A stretch of DNA of 64,000 nucleotides from Lihuaxuella thermophila (GTDB lineage: Bacteria > Bacillota > Bacilli > Thermoactinomycetales > Thermoactinomycetaceae): positions 62,001 through 126,000 of the forward strand of contig NZ_FOCQ01000004.1 of assembly GCF_900110165.1 (NCBI RefSeq), given 5' to 3'. Position 1 is the first letter of the stretch. Each line of letters begins with the position of its first letter. A program made the translations under genes and the position numbers. Under the pieces are notes generated by a model. The model did no database searches, was not told the origin of the DNA, and saw only the letters and a program-made list of their open reading frames with translations. Below, piece after piece: positions 27,100 through 35,457 of this stretch.

Positions 27100-29610
27100 A
27101 TGCAGGGGAAAATTCAAATTGTGGGTGCTTGGGAAAACAACTTGAAACGCGTTTCCGTGGAGATCCCCAAATACAAGTTTGTCGTGGTGACCGGACCTTC
27201 CGGGTCGGGAAAATCCACGCTGGTGATGGATACGCTGCAGAGGGAATGCCAACGTTTGTATATGGAATCGATGGGCATGGTTTCCGATTCGATCAGCAAG
27301 CCCAAAGTGGATGCCATTCACGGCCTCTCGCCATCCATCAGTGTCGGGCAACATGCCACCAACCGCAATCCGCGATCCACGATCGGCACGGTCACCGACA
27401 TTTATACGCTCATGCGCATCTTGTATGCGAAGATCGGGGAACGCCCCTGCCCCTCGTGCGGAGAGTTGACCCCGCCTTCCATCGCCATGGAAGAGAGTCC
27501 GGTTCGTGTCTGGGAGGAAGAAAATGCCGCCGATCAGAAACTGACGGAGCCTTGTGCCCATTGCGGCCACCCGCTTGAGAAACTGACCCTGTCCCATTTT
27601 TCGTTCAACAAACCGGAGGGGGCTTGTGAAACGTGCGACGGATTGGGCAATCGCGTCACTTTGAATTTGGATGCCGTGTTTGACCAGGAGAAGAGCTTGC
27701 GCGAAGGGGCCGTATTGATCTGGCATGATTTCGTCAAGGATTACCAACTGCCGGTTTTGGAAGCTTGCGCCAGGTATTACGGGTTCCGCTTCGACGCGGA
27801 TCTTCCTTTGAAGGATTGCGATTCGGCGCAACGCGATTTGCTGTACTATGGCGTGGAGAGTGAGGAGTTCTCCCGGCATTTCCCGGATGTGAAGCCTCCG
27901 AAAACGGTAAGGCAAGGCAAGTTCGAAGGCGTCGTGACGGGAATTTGGCGCAGGTACAGGGAGAAAAACGGGGCGACAGAGGAATCGAAATTGTTTCATG
28001 AGGAGGTGTGTCCCGACTGCTGCGGGGCCAGGATCAAGAAGGAAAGCCGCCAAGTCAAGGTTGGAGGGGTGTCCATCGCGGAAGTTTCCCTGTGGTCGAT
28101 CAAGGAAGCGGCGGCCTGGATGGAACGGCTTCAAAACCGATTGACACCGGAGCAACGGGAGGTGGTGGGTCCGGTTCTTCGCGAAATGCTGGTCCGGATG
28201 AAACGGCTCCTGCATGTGGGGCTGGGTTATCTGTCGCTCAACCGGCAGGTGGTCTCACTCTCCGGCGGGGAGACGCAAAGGTTAAGGCTGGCGTCCGTGC
28301 TGGATTCGGGCTTGACCGGCGTCCTCTATATTCTGGACGAGCCGACTGCGGGACTCCATCCGCGGGATACCCGGGGGTTGATCCAGGTGTTGAAACAATT
28401 GCGGGATCTGGGCAATACTGTATTGGTGATCGAACATGACGAGGAAGTGATGCGGGCGGCCGATCACATCATCGACATGGGACCGGGAGCGGGCAGCGAA
28501 GGTGGAGAAGTGGTGGGGCAAGGCCGATTGGAAGAATTGATGGAGAACCCCGCTTCCATCACCGGACGGTTTTTGAAGGAAGCGAGCCGCCCTGCCCAAA
28601 GGCGTGAACGAAGGAGCGGGAACGGCCATTTTTTGACCATCCGCGATGCGCAACTGCTCAATTTGAAAAACGTGACCGTTTCGATTCCGCTCGGATGCCT
28701 GGTATCGGTCACCGGTGTTTCGGGATCGGGAAAATCGACGCTCCTGTATGATGTGTTGGCCGCTTCGTACGAAAAGAAGAAACCCATCGGATGCGGCGGC
28801 ATCACCGGATGGGAAGCGGTCGGCAATCTGATCACCGTCGATCAGTCGCCGATTGGCCGCATGCAGCGTTCCAACATCGCCACTTATACCGAAGTGTACA
28901 CTGTTTTGCGCAATTGGTATGCCAAATTGCCGGAAGCGAAACGACGCAACCTGACATCCAAACATTTTTCGTTCAACACGGAAGGCGGCAGGTGTGAAAA
29001 CTGCCAGGGTCTTGGCGTGGTTTCCGTTTTCATGCATTTTCTCCCGGAAATGGAAGTCCGTTGTCCCGTATGCCGGAGCCGGCGTTTCAAAGAGGAAATC
29101 CTGCACGTCACTTACAACGGGTACTCCATTTCGGACATTTTGGAAATGACCGTTCAGGAGAGTTTGCCGGTCCTCGCTGATCTGGGGAAAATCACGGGAA
29201 CGATCAACCTGTTGTGTGAAGTGGGGCTGGGTTATCTGAAATGGGGCCAATCCATCCGCACATTATCGGGGGGAGAGGCGCAACGGATCAAACTTGCCAA
29301 AGAGTTGAGCAAAAAAACGAAACATCATGCGGTCTACTTGCTGGATGAACCGTCGACCGGACTCCATCCCGAAGATGTGCGCCAATTGCTCGTTCTTTTG
29401 GACAAACTGGTCGATGCCGGAAATACGGTCATTCTTGTCGAACACAACTTGGATCTCATCTCCGAGTCGGACTGGGTGATCGATCTCGGCCCGGAAGGAG
29501 GCGAAGAAGGAGGCCGCATCATGGCCGAAGGGACGCCTGAGGATTTGGTCAATATCGCGGCATCCCATACCGGGCGTTGCCTGAAACGGAAATGGGATGG
29601 GAGCTTGTGA
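27100..29610 (+). CDS. UvrA-like ABC ATPase lacking the UvrB-binding domain
   Basis: Paralogue of excinuclease subunit A, 836 residues from the ATG at 27100 (GAGGAGG seven bases upstream). Two ABC modules are complete: Walker A GPSGSGKST and GVSGSGKST, signatures SLSGGETQRLRL and TLSGGEAQRIKL, and Walker B LYILDEPTAGLHP and YLLDEPSTGLHP. Zinc-type Cys pairs appear as CPSCG, CAHCG, CETCDGLG, CENCQGLG and CPVC. It is about 100 residues shorter than housekeeping UvrA because the UvrB-binding insertion after the first ATP motif is missing. That places it with class II UvrA (UvrA2, DrrC-like), implicated in tolerance of DNA-binding drugs. A regulator with two MerR domains and a flavin monooxygenase follow. 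Confidence 0.88.
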   Translation: MQGKIQIVGAWENNLKRVSVEIPKYKFVVVTGPSGSGKSTLVMDTLQRECQRLYMESMGMVSDSISKPKVDAIHGLSPSISVGQHATNRNPRSTIGTVTDIYTLMRILYAKIGERPCPSCGELTPPSIAMEESPVRVWEEENAADQKLTEPCAHCGHPLEKLTLSHFSFNKPEGACETCDGLGNRVTLNLDAVFDQEKSLREGAVLIWHDFVKDYQLPVLEACARYYGFRFDADLPLKDCDSAQRDLLYYGVESEEFSRHFPDVKPPKTVRQGKFEGVVTGIWRRYREKNGATEESKLFHEEVCPDCCGARIKKESRQVKVGGVSIAEVSLWSIKEAAAWMERLQNRLTPEQREVVGPVLREMLVRMKRLLHVGLGYLSLNRQVVSLSGGETQRLRLASVLDSGLTGVLYILDEPTAGLHPRDTRGLIQVLKQLRDLGNTVLVIEHDEEVMRAADHIIDMGPGAGSEGGEVVGQGRLEELMENPASITGRFLKEASRPAQRRERRSGNGHFLTIRDAQLLNLKNVTVSIPLGCLVSVTGVSGSGKSTLLYDVLAASYEKKKPIGCGGITGWEAVGNLITVDQSPIGRMQRSNIATYTEVYTVLRNWYAKLPEAKRRNLTSKHFSFNTEGGRCENCQGLGVVSVFMHFLPEMEVRCPVCRSRRFKEEILHVTYNGYSISDILEMTVQESLPVLADLGKITGTINLLCEVGLGYLKWGQSIRTLSGGEAQRIKLAKELSKKTKHHAVYLLDEPSTGLHPEDVRQLLVLLDKLVDAGNTVILVEHNLDLISESDWVIDLGPEGGEEGGRIMAEGTPEDLVNIAASHTGRCLKRKWDGSL

Positions 29611-29649
29611 TGAGTGACAAATATGCAAGGAGAAGCGAATTTGCATGGC

Positions 29650-29690
29650 ACGGCTGCCGGCGGAAAACCCGGTAGCCGTTTGGCTTTTTT
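29650..29690 (+). terminator. terminator after UvrA-like gene
   Basis: ACGGCTGCCGG / CCGGTAGCCGT stem (one mismatch), loop of about eight bases, then GGCTTTTTT. Confidence 0.8.
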
Positions 29691-29695
29691 GCCCG

Positions 29696-30397
29696 TCAGT
29701 CCAACAATTTCGCCACTTGGCATAGCCGGTACAAATAGTGGATGCCCCTGAGTTGTCCTTGGTTTTTGCGGTTCAGGTTTTCCAGGGAATCACGGGCGAT
29801 TTTTTTCGCTTGTTCGATCTGGTCGTGATCCAACTTGTGGATGAGTTTCCGGATCAGGTCCAGGGGATAATGGGCGGTCCGCAATGTACGGATCAGGAGG
29901 ATGCGCCGCACCTGGGCATGGCCGAAACGCCGGTAGCCGTTTTCTTTGTCGCGCGGAATCGAGATCAAGCCCATCTTTTCCCAGTGCCGGATCGCCGAAG
30001 CGGGAACGGATGTCTCCCTGGATGCTTCCCCGATGCTCATCCATTTTCTTTTTTTGCTGTGGATGGTCTCCAGTTCCTCGGTTTCAAGGATTTCAATCGT
30101 TTTTTCCGTGACCGTTTTCTCCTGGTGAAGGGTGGCCTGCGCCTCATTCACCAGCCAAAATGCTTGATCCAACTCTTTGCGCTGAATATGCTTCATCACT
30201 TGTTTCGTCAATGTCATCCCGAAAACGGGGGCCATCGCCCGGATGCATTCAAAATATGCGACATGTTCTTCCGTATAAAGCCGGTAGCCGTTCGGCCCGC
30301 GGGGAACAGGCGGGACAATGCCCCATTCCTCATAATGCCTCAAGGCGCTCGTGCTGACGGACAGTTTTTTGGCGATATCGATCGGTCTTACTTTCAT
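29696..30397 (-). CDS. regulator with two MerR DNA-binding domains
   Basis: A 233-residue protein with two separate MerR-type winged helix-turn-helix units. The first, residues about 1-65, contains VSTSALRHYEEWGIVPP and GYRLYTEEHV. The second, about 115-185, contains VPASAIRHWEKMGLISIP and GYRRFGHAQV. A helical linker (KTVTEKTIEILETEELETI) joins them. Classical MerR proteins have one DNA-binding domain and dimerise by a coiled coil, so this protein may bind an asymmetric or paired operator. Start at 30397 has AGAGGTG before it. It converges with the UvrA-like gene and diverges from the monooxygenase gene. Inducer unknown. Confidence 0.88.
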   Translation of the reverse strand: MKVRPIDIAKKLSVSTSALRHYEEWGIVPPVPRGPNGYRLYTEEHVAYFECIRAMAPVFGMTLTKQVMKHIQRKELDQAFWLVNEAQATLHQEKTVTEKTIEILETEELETIHSKKRKWMSIGEASRETSVPASAIRHWEKMGLISIPRDKENGYRRFGHAQVRRILLIRTLRTAHYPLDLIRKLIHKLDHDQIEQAKKIARDSLENLNRKNQGQLRGIHYLYRLCQVAKLLD

Positions 30398-30721
30398 GGA
30401 TTCACCTCTGTGAAGCGTGCGGCATCTTTCTTCTTCATCATAATGGATGGAGACCAAAATTTCCTCTGGTTGGTTACTCCATATTTTCACCATGAATCGG
30501 CGATGTTTTCCAAGAGTGCAGCCGTCAGGAAACCGAAGATTCGGAGAAACCGAATACGAAGAACATGAGGGTCATATGCGCCATTGGTTTGCATGAATGG
30601 AATGTGCATCCGCAAGAAGGAATTCGGAATATTGATGAATAAAAAGTAAGCGGTGTCGCATGTTTGTGTTGACCGATGGAATGTTTGCGGCGAATCCTCC
30701 CAAGATAAGCCAAAGGAGAGA
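30398..30721. other. divergent spacer, merR-like and monooxygenase
   Basis: A 324-base divergent promoter region for the two-domain MerR regulator and the flavoprotein gene. No further gene supported. No confident operator was found by eye. Confidence 0.4.
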
Positions 30722-31906
30722 ATGCGTTTGAAAAAGCGGATCTGCATGATCGGAAGCGGAACGGCGGGGTTGCAATTGGCCTATGCCTTGAAGGATGATT
30801 TTGCTGTCACGGTGGTGCAGCCTCGTTCAGCGGAGGAAATCCGGCAGGGTAGAATCATGTCCACGCAAGTCCATTTCGGAGAGGCAAGGAACAGGGAAAT
30901 CCGTTACGGGATGCCTCAATGGCCGGACTCTCCCCCGATCGTCAGCGTCCACCTGACGATCGGGGATCAAAAACTGCTGACGGGAATGCTGAAGGAAGCG
31001 GCTGTTTCGGTGGATCAACGCCTTTATTGGACTGCCTGCATGGAAGATTTGGAGGCGAAAGGGGTTACATTCCGATGGGGACGCATCCCCAAAGAAAAGG
31101 CGGGTGACTTGGTCCGGGAGTTTGACCTCGTCATCGATTGCACGGGAAAACAAGGCCCCTTGTTCCCGTTTCAGCCGGTGCCGGAACTGACCCGCTTCGA
31201 CGCTCCCCGGCGGAAATGCATCGTCGGGTATTTTGTGGGAGTGAAACCGCTGGAACCGCTGGGGGTGAGCGCCACCATCATCCCGGAAATGGGGGAGATG
31301 TTCGAAATCCCCGCCTTGACGGAATACGGCCCCGTCACCATTTTGTTTATCGAGGCCATTCCGGACCGGGAGCTGGATGTGTTTAAGGGAATCAAAGAAG
31401 GAGAAGCGTTTGCCGGCAAGATGAAAGAGGTTGTGCAACGCTTTTTCCCCGGCATCGCCGAGCGGATCGATGAGCAAACATTTGCCCTGTGCGATGAGAA
31501 TGCCTTTTTGCAGACCGCAGTCACCCCGGTGATCCGAAAGCCGTATACGATGCGGGACGGGAGGCTGGTGGTTGCGTGCGGGGACAGTGCTTTTCTCAAT
31601 GATCCCATCACCGGTCAGGGTTGCAATCTGGCCTCCTACTGCGCGGAACAGCTGGCCGATACGATTCGGGAGCATGCGCGGTCGGCATGGGATGAAGCGA
31701 TGGGGGAGGACTATTGGCAGCGGGTACGGGGGAGGGTCCGTGAAGTAACCGAGTGGACCAACGCCATGACTCAGCCGCTACCGCAACACGTGGTCCAATT
31801 TTTGCTGGGCACCCCGGGCGACCAACAAAAAGCGGATCAAGTTGCAGGCTGGTTCGCACATCCCGACACCGCGCATCGCTCCTTTTTTCCGGATGCAACG
31901 CCTTGA
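30722..31906 (+). CDS. styrene-monooxygenase-like FAD-dependent protein
   Basis: Flavoprotein related to StyA-type group E monooxygenases, which epoxidise or hydroxylate aromatic substrates using FADH2 from a separate reductase. The N-terminal dinucleotide motif is MIGSGTAGLQLAYAL; DLVIDCTGK, GDSAFLNDPITGQGCNLASY and the final alpha-helical segment match StyA. About 394 residues from the ATG at 30722; a TTG at 30728 has better spacing to AAGGAG at 30713-30718 and would give a StyA-like KKRICMIG start. No StyB-type reductase is adjacent. Located next to the MerR-like regulator and UvrA-like gene, suggesting a xenobiotic or antibiotic response, but that is inference. Confidence 0.82.
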   Translation: MRLKKRICMIGSGTAGLQLAYALKDDFAVTVVQPRSAEEIRQGRIMSTQVHFGEARNREIRYGMPQWPDSPPIVSVHLTIGDQKLLTGMLKEAAVSVDQRLYWTACMEDLEAKGVTFRWGRIPKEKAGDLVREFDLVIDCTGKQGPLFPFQPVPELTRFDAPRRKCIVGYFVGVKPLEPLGVSATIIPEMGEMFEIPALTEYGPVTILFIEAIPDRELDVFKGIKEGEAFAGKMKEVVQRFFPGIAERIDEQTFALCDENAFLQTAVTPVIRKPYTMRDGRLVVACGDSAFLNDPITGQGCNLASYCAEQLADTIREHARSAWDEAMGEDYWQRVRGRVREVTEWTNAMTQPLPQHVVQFLLGTPGDQQKADQVAGWFAHPDTAHRSFFPDATP

Positions 31907-32089
31907 TGGCAGAATCGTCGGGGGAACCCAATCTTTCCGCCATGAATGATCGGCAGCTTGCTTTTAAGGCGGAAAAAATGATCTTTGTATTGGTAAAGAA
32001 ATCAAAGTTTGAGATAGAGTGGTTTTGCTGCATGCAATCGAATAGGCATTGATTTTGTTTGGTTGGGAATAATTGTATAAAAACAAGTA

Positions 32090-32138
32090 TAGCCATTTTT
32101 CCGAAAATCGTTTCTTCATCGCTTCGGAAAAATGGCTA
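32090..32138. terminator. bidirectional terminator
   Basis: Perfect 16-base stem TAGCCATTTTTCCGAA / TTCGGAAAAATGGCTA with a 17-base loop. TTTT runs follow on one side, and the minus strand has an A/T-rich flank. It separates the monooxygenase gene from the converging regulator gene. Confidence 0.8.
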
Positions 32139-32235
32139 TTTTGCTTGAGTTGTGTTTATTAAGAGTCTGCCCCGCTATCATCATCACCCATGTGTGCGCG
32201 CATGTTAAATAAAAGCATGGAAGTGTCATCCTCAT
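32116..32235 (-). CDS. candidate 39-residue peptide, coupled to HTH-TPR gene
   Basis: The stop of the HTH-TPR gene overlaps an ATG (TAATG), opening a 39-codon frame that starts MRMTLPCFYLTC and ends KIAIFPKR. A coupled short ORF after an HTH-TPR regulator is the classic position of a signalling pro-peptide. Against this, the same DNA in another frame is a clear copy of the regulator's own tail, and the 3' end runs into the terminator stem. Treat as a weak candidate. Confidence 0.2.
   Translation of the reverse strand: MRMTLPCFYLTCAHTWVMMIAGQTLNKHNSSKIAIFPKR
32159..32233 (-). pseudogene. duplicated C-terminal tail of an HTH-TPR regulator
   Basis: Read in the frame beginning GAG at 32233, this encodes EDDTSMLLFNMRAHMGDDDS before a TAA at 32159. 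The intact gene just upstream ends EDISMIWFNLRSQMGDDSSE before its stop. The two tails agree at most positions and differ by mainly conservative changes, so this is the remnant of a diverged paralogue rather than a recent duplication. Confidence 0.7.
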
Positions 32236-33608
32236 TAACCGTCTTCGCTGCTATCATCACCCATTTGAGAGCGCAAGTTAAACCAAATCATGGAAATATC
32301 CTCCTCATCCTTTACATAAATCTCGTGTTGTAGTTTAAGCAGTTTTTTGGTACAGGATTTCCACTCAGCTTCTAGGCCCATCATATCAAAGCAATTGGAT
32401 AACTGCAAGAGTGCGGAATATTGCCGCTTTTTATCCCTTCCTTTTTCTGCTATTTCTTCAGCTTTCTGATAAAAGGTCACCGCTTCACTCCATTTGTTTT
32501 GTGCGGCATAAATATTACCCGCAACTAATAACACCTTGGGGAGGAAGTAAGGTACGTTCTGTGCCAACTTTAAGGCATCTTGAATGATGTCTTCTGCTTT
32601 GGTCCATTCATGAAAAAAAACTTGAGTAGTTGCTAAATAGATCAGTGCGTCGATGCGGCTTCTCGGGAAAGCTACTTCATAATCATAGTCCAGAACTGTT
32701 TGAAATAGTTGTTTCGCTTGATGGAGTTGATTTTGCATCAGATAAATGCTTCCTAATATGTTCATCAAATCAAGATAGCGGTTCTGTATACCGTTTCGTC
32801 TGGCTAGATCCACCCCTTCTTTGCAAACTTGAAGGGCTTCCGGATATTGTTTCAATTTCTTTAATATTATCGCTTTATATCGGTGCAAATTCAAAACGAT
32901 TTTCATATTGCGTATTTGTGGCATGGATGCCCACAACTCGCTTAATACCTGCTTCGCACTGTCGAATTGATACGAATTGAGAAGATACCAGACTTTATTG
33001 CTGTTTAAAGCGTACCATATATTTTGTTCGCCTTCGTTATTATTGTATGCATCTAACCCTTTTTCTACGTAGTCCAACGCTTTATCCATTTTATTTTGGA
33101 GATGGAAGCAAATGCTCAACCTGTTGTAACAGATGGAAACAATATTGCCCTTTAAGTTTAAATTGTATTGCTTGCGTAACCGGATTGCCAATCTATAATG
33201 CTTTTCAGCTTTTGTCCAATCTCTTTTTGCTTGATAACACCTTCCTTGCAAATAAGTATGATATGGAGATAGCGGGTGATAACTCTCAATCTCGATGTCC
33301 TTCAACAGTTGCCTCGCTTTGCCTGTCTTGTCATTGTCCAGCATGGAGTCGATTGCCTCTAATTGGAAATTAAGAGCCTCAACCTGCTTCTCTTCCTTTT
33401 GAACCAAGCTTTTTAACCGGTTTTCCGTCAGGCCAAGTTGTCTTAAATATCCTCTCACCGTCTCTGGGTCTACATAGTTGGTTCCCCGCTCAATGTTGGA
33501 TACCGTTCCGTGTGAAATCCCCTTTACATCTTCCTGCCGCCATCCTTTCTCATGACGGGTTTTGCGAATGATATACCGAACAATACAGGAATTTAAATCA
33601 ACAGTCAT
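32235..33608 (-). CDS. HTH-TPR transcriptional regulator (RNPP-like)
   Basis: A 457-residue protein with an N-terminal Xre-type helix-turn-helix (about 10-62; GWRQEDV...SHGTVSNIERG) followed by eight or more tetratricopeptide-like repeats up to about residue 430. This architecture matches peptide-responsive regulators of the RNPP group (PlcR, PrgX, Rgg) and related Bacillus regulators. Length is above PlcR and Rgg. Start at 33608 has a perfect AAGGAGG. Unlike its neighbours it is AT-rich and Lys/Asn/Tyr-rich. Target unknown; a 12-base motif upstream recurs before the BCCT-lyase operon. Peptide binding is inference. Confidence 0.82.
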   Translation of the reverse strand: MTVDLNSCIVRYIIRKTRHEKGWRQEDVKGISHGTVSNIERGTNYVDPETVRGYLRQLGLTENRLKSLVQKEEKQVEALNFQLEAIDSMLDNDKTGKARQLLKDIEIESYHPLSPYHTYLQGRCYQAKRDWTKAEKHYRLAIRLRKQYNLNLKGNIVSICYNRLSICFHLQNKMDKALDYVEKGLDAYNNNEGEQNIWYALNSNKVWYLLNSYQFDSAKQVLSELWASMPQIRNMKIVLNLHRYKAIILKKLKQYPEALQVCKEGVDLARRNGIQNRYLDLMNILGSIYLMQNQLHQAKQLFQTVLDYDYEVAFPRSRIDALIYLATTQVFFHEWTKAEDIIQDALKLAQNVPYFLPKVLLVAGNIYAAQNKWSEAVTFYQKAEEIAEKGRDKKRQYSALLQLSNCFDMMGLEAEWKSCTKKLLKLQHEIYVKDEEDISMIWFNLRSQMGDDSSEDG

Positions 33609-33626
33609 GCACGGGCCTCCTTCATG

Positions 33627-33638
33627 TTCAAAACGAAT
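33627..33638. promoter_or_regulatory. motif TTCAAAACGAAT, copy 1
   Basis: TTCAAAACGAAT lies 19 bases before the HTH-TPR start and forms part of an imperfect dyad with TTTGAA at about 33648. The identical 12-mer occurs at 35317-35328 upstream of the BCCT gene. Possible shared operator. Confidence 0.3.
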
Positions 33639-33902
33639 TATTTCATGTTTGAAAACAAATGCGTAAAGATCAAATTTCTGGTGCAAACATCGACTTTGTA
33701 CGGGATATTTGCATGGATAATGAATGACAAGGGAACCAGTGTTAGATAGCTATTAATAAAAACCGCAATCAAAAAGATGCAAATGAAAATAATTAAATGA
33801 AATTTGTGTTGTCCAACTATACGGAATTATATTACAATTTCATTGTCAAAACCAGTCCTTGGCAAAAGGCTTCCAAACTTGAACCATGATCGGAGGGATC
33901 GG

Positions 33903-34088
33903 ATGCAGGATCAAACGATGGGGATGAAACCCGACGCGGATCACCGGCCGTCGCGCAGACTTTCATATGTACATCTGGAGGACATTCATGGTGAGGTGCT
34001 CTCCATTCCCGTGCTTGACTTGATTTGTGTGGAAATTGAAGAAGGCAAAAAGATTTTTGCCGGTCGCAGCATGGACATTTTGACCTGA
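33903..34088 (+). CDS. small orphan protein, 61 residues
   Basis: A 61-residue frame with CGGAGGG five bases before the ATG. The sequence is amphipathic with VHLEDIHGEVLSIPVLDLICVEIEEGKKIFAG; no signal, membrane segment or recognisable motif. The regular ribosome site and protein-like composition support a real small gene. An AT-rich promoter-like region with TATATTACAAT lies upstream. Function unknown. Confidence 0.5.
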   Translation: MQDQTMGMKPDADHRPSRRLSYVHLEDIHGEVLSIPVLDLICVEIEEGKKIFAGRSMDILT

Positions 34089-34305
34089 ATACCCTTTATA
34101 GAAAAAGAACGGTTTCCCGGCAAAATCCCCAGAGGTAAGGCCGGAAGCACATTCACAGGAACCATATTTATACAAAAAAAAAGAGCCATACAAAAGGGCT
34201 CCGAAAAAAGTTTTTGTCGTAACCCCATTATAGCAACACGGCAAGCCAATTGGGAACCGTTTTTGGATGGGAGCGGAAGGTTCTAATCTACAGGAGGGAA
34301 GATCG

Positions 34306-34542
34306 GTGGAAGAAAGAGAGATCAAAATCAAGCTCGACCATGAAACCAAACGAATCCTGTGCCGCCTGCTGGACAAACACATCGAATCATTGCGGGAAAC
34401 AGCCGAAGGGCAAAAGACCTTCACCCGGCTGCTGATCGCACACGAAGCAGAAAGAATCGGTGACGTACTGGGACAAATTCATGAAGGATGGAGGCAGGCA
34501 CTCCCTTCACTGCCTGCCCCTTCCGGTGAGCTGAATCAATGA
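34306..34542 (+). CDS. small orphan helical protein, 78 residues
   Basis: A 78-residue frame from a GTG at 34306 with AGGAGGG seven bases upstream. The protein is charged and mostly helical (EEREIKIKLDHETKRILCRL, then HIESLRETAEG), ending in a Pro-rich tail. No transmembrane segment and no known domain recognised. A GAGCC / GGCTC hairpin at about 34182-34203 lies before it. Function unknown. Confidence 0.5.
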   Translation: MEEREIKIKLDHETKRILCRLLDKHIESLRETAEGQKTFTRLLIAHEAERIGDVLGQIHEGWRQALPSLPAPSGELNQ

Positions 34543-34581
34543 ACTGGCCGAAAAATTCCCTGCAAATGATGATGTTTGGAT

Positions 34582-34680
34582 CTAATTCCCGCAACACAAC
34601 AACATGATTCCTCTCTCCAACGCCCTGTCTATTGCCTTCACAGCTTTAGGTGGGGCGTTTGATAGTTCATGAGTACGTAA
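34582..34680 (-). pseudogene. possible class III aminotransferase tail fragment
   Basis: Minus-strand frame without a start encodes KAVKAIDRALERGIMLLCCG then a stop. This resembles the C-terminal region of GABA/ornithine-type aminotransferases (helix followed by ALxRGLLLLTCG). Too short to be sure; likely a decay remnant. Confidence 0.3.
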
Positions 34681-34706
34681 AATTACAAACCGTGATTAAT
34701 TTTTTG

Positions 34707-34994
34707 TTATTGTTTGGGTACTCCCACAATTTGATCCAGATGATACTCTTCATTTCCTTGTTTTGAGAATGATAGAGCGTATTTTTTGTTAAGTTCAAGA
34801 ACCAGCCATAAATCTTCCGATTCCACGTGAACTTTATACTTTTCTCCTGCTTCACTTTGCACAATTATCCAATCACCTTTTTTATCTATTATTTTAAATT
34901 GTCCACCTACACTATTGGTTTCTGGTTCAAACCATGTCTTGTATGCAAAGAAAAGTGAAAGTATAAGGATGATTGCTACAACAACTTTCTTCAT
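34707..34994 (-). CDS. small exported or membrane-anchored protein
   Basis: A 95-residue protein with an N-terminal signal or anchor helix (KKVVVAIILILSLFFAY, residues 2-18) and a hydrophilic extracellular domain rich in beta-strand-like segments (GQFKIIDKKGDWIIVQSEAG). There is no lipobox Cys and no obvious cleavage site, so an anchor is more likely. A GGGGTG ribosome site precedes the ATG. AT-rich compared with its surroundings. No family recognised. Confidence 0.65.
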   Translation of the reverse strand: MKKVVVAIILILSLFFAYKTWFEPETNSVGGQFKIIDKKGDWIIVQSEAGEKYKVHVESEDLWLVLELNKKYALSFSKQGNEEYHLDQIVGVPKQ

Positions 34995-35457
34995 TTAATC
35001 ACCCCTTTTCCAAAAATTATAACATAGGTAATTGTGAATTAGAATGGGGCCAGAAACTTACCCAGCTTGCTAAGGAATTGGAAAACAAGCTCGGCAACCC
35101 GTTGCGCGGAACCCGGTTCAATCTCCAAAATAGTCGTCCTCCCGGCTTGATCGGCCGCACTGCTCCCTTCAAACCACCCAAGGATGTATTTTTCCTTTAA
35201 TGTATAGCTAATTCCAAACTATGGATCATCAATACACCTGAATGATTATAGAAACCTATAATTATTATAGAAAAGGATACATTGTTGTTTAATAAACGAT
35301 AAAATAGTTATCTGAATTCAAAACGAATATAAGTATTTTTGTATGTTTCGATGTTTTATAATTTTCCTTACACAAATGGCCATTGGGTAATAGATACCCC
35401 GATGATGTTACTGCGTGTACTGATCTTCTGGTTCATTTGGTAAAAGGGGGAATATGG
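34995..35457. other. spacer before BCCT gene with possible remnant
   Basis: The left part (35020-35200) keeps a plus-strand open frame, KLTQLAKELENKLGNPLRG, without a start or ribosome site, probably a gene remnant. The right part is AT-rich, contains the 12-mer TTCAAAACGAAT at 35317-35328 and TATAAT at 35357-35362, and probably holds the promoter of the BCCT-lyase operon. Confidence 0.4.
35317..35328. promoter_or_regulatory. motif TTCAAAACGAAT, copy 2
   Basis: Identical to the 12-mer before the HTH-TPR regulator gene. It lies about 130 bases before the BCCT start and 29 bases before a TATAAT. Confidence 0.3.

Noticed and set aside
27040-29250. Two long minus-strand frames inside the UvrA-like gene
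   Set aside because: Both are shadows opposite an intact two-module ABC ATPase.
35200-35457. HutP-type NAG-repeat antiterminator before the BCCT-lyase operon
   Set aside because: No regular UAG/NAG triplet array or terminator pair is visible, and no hutP gene is present.
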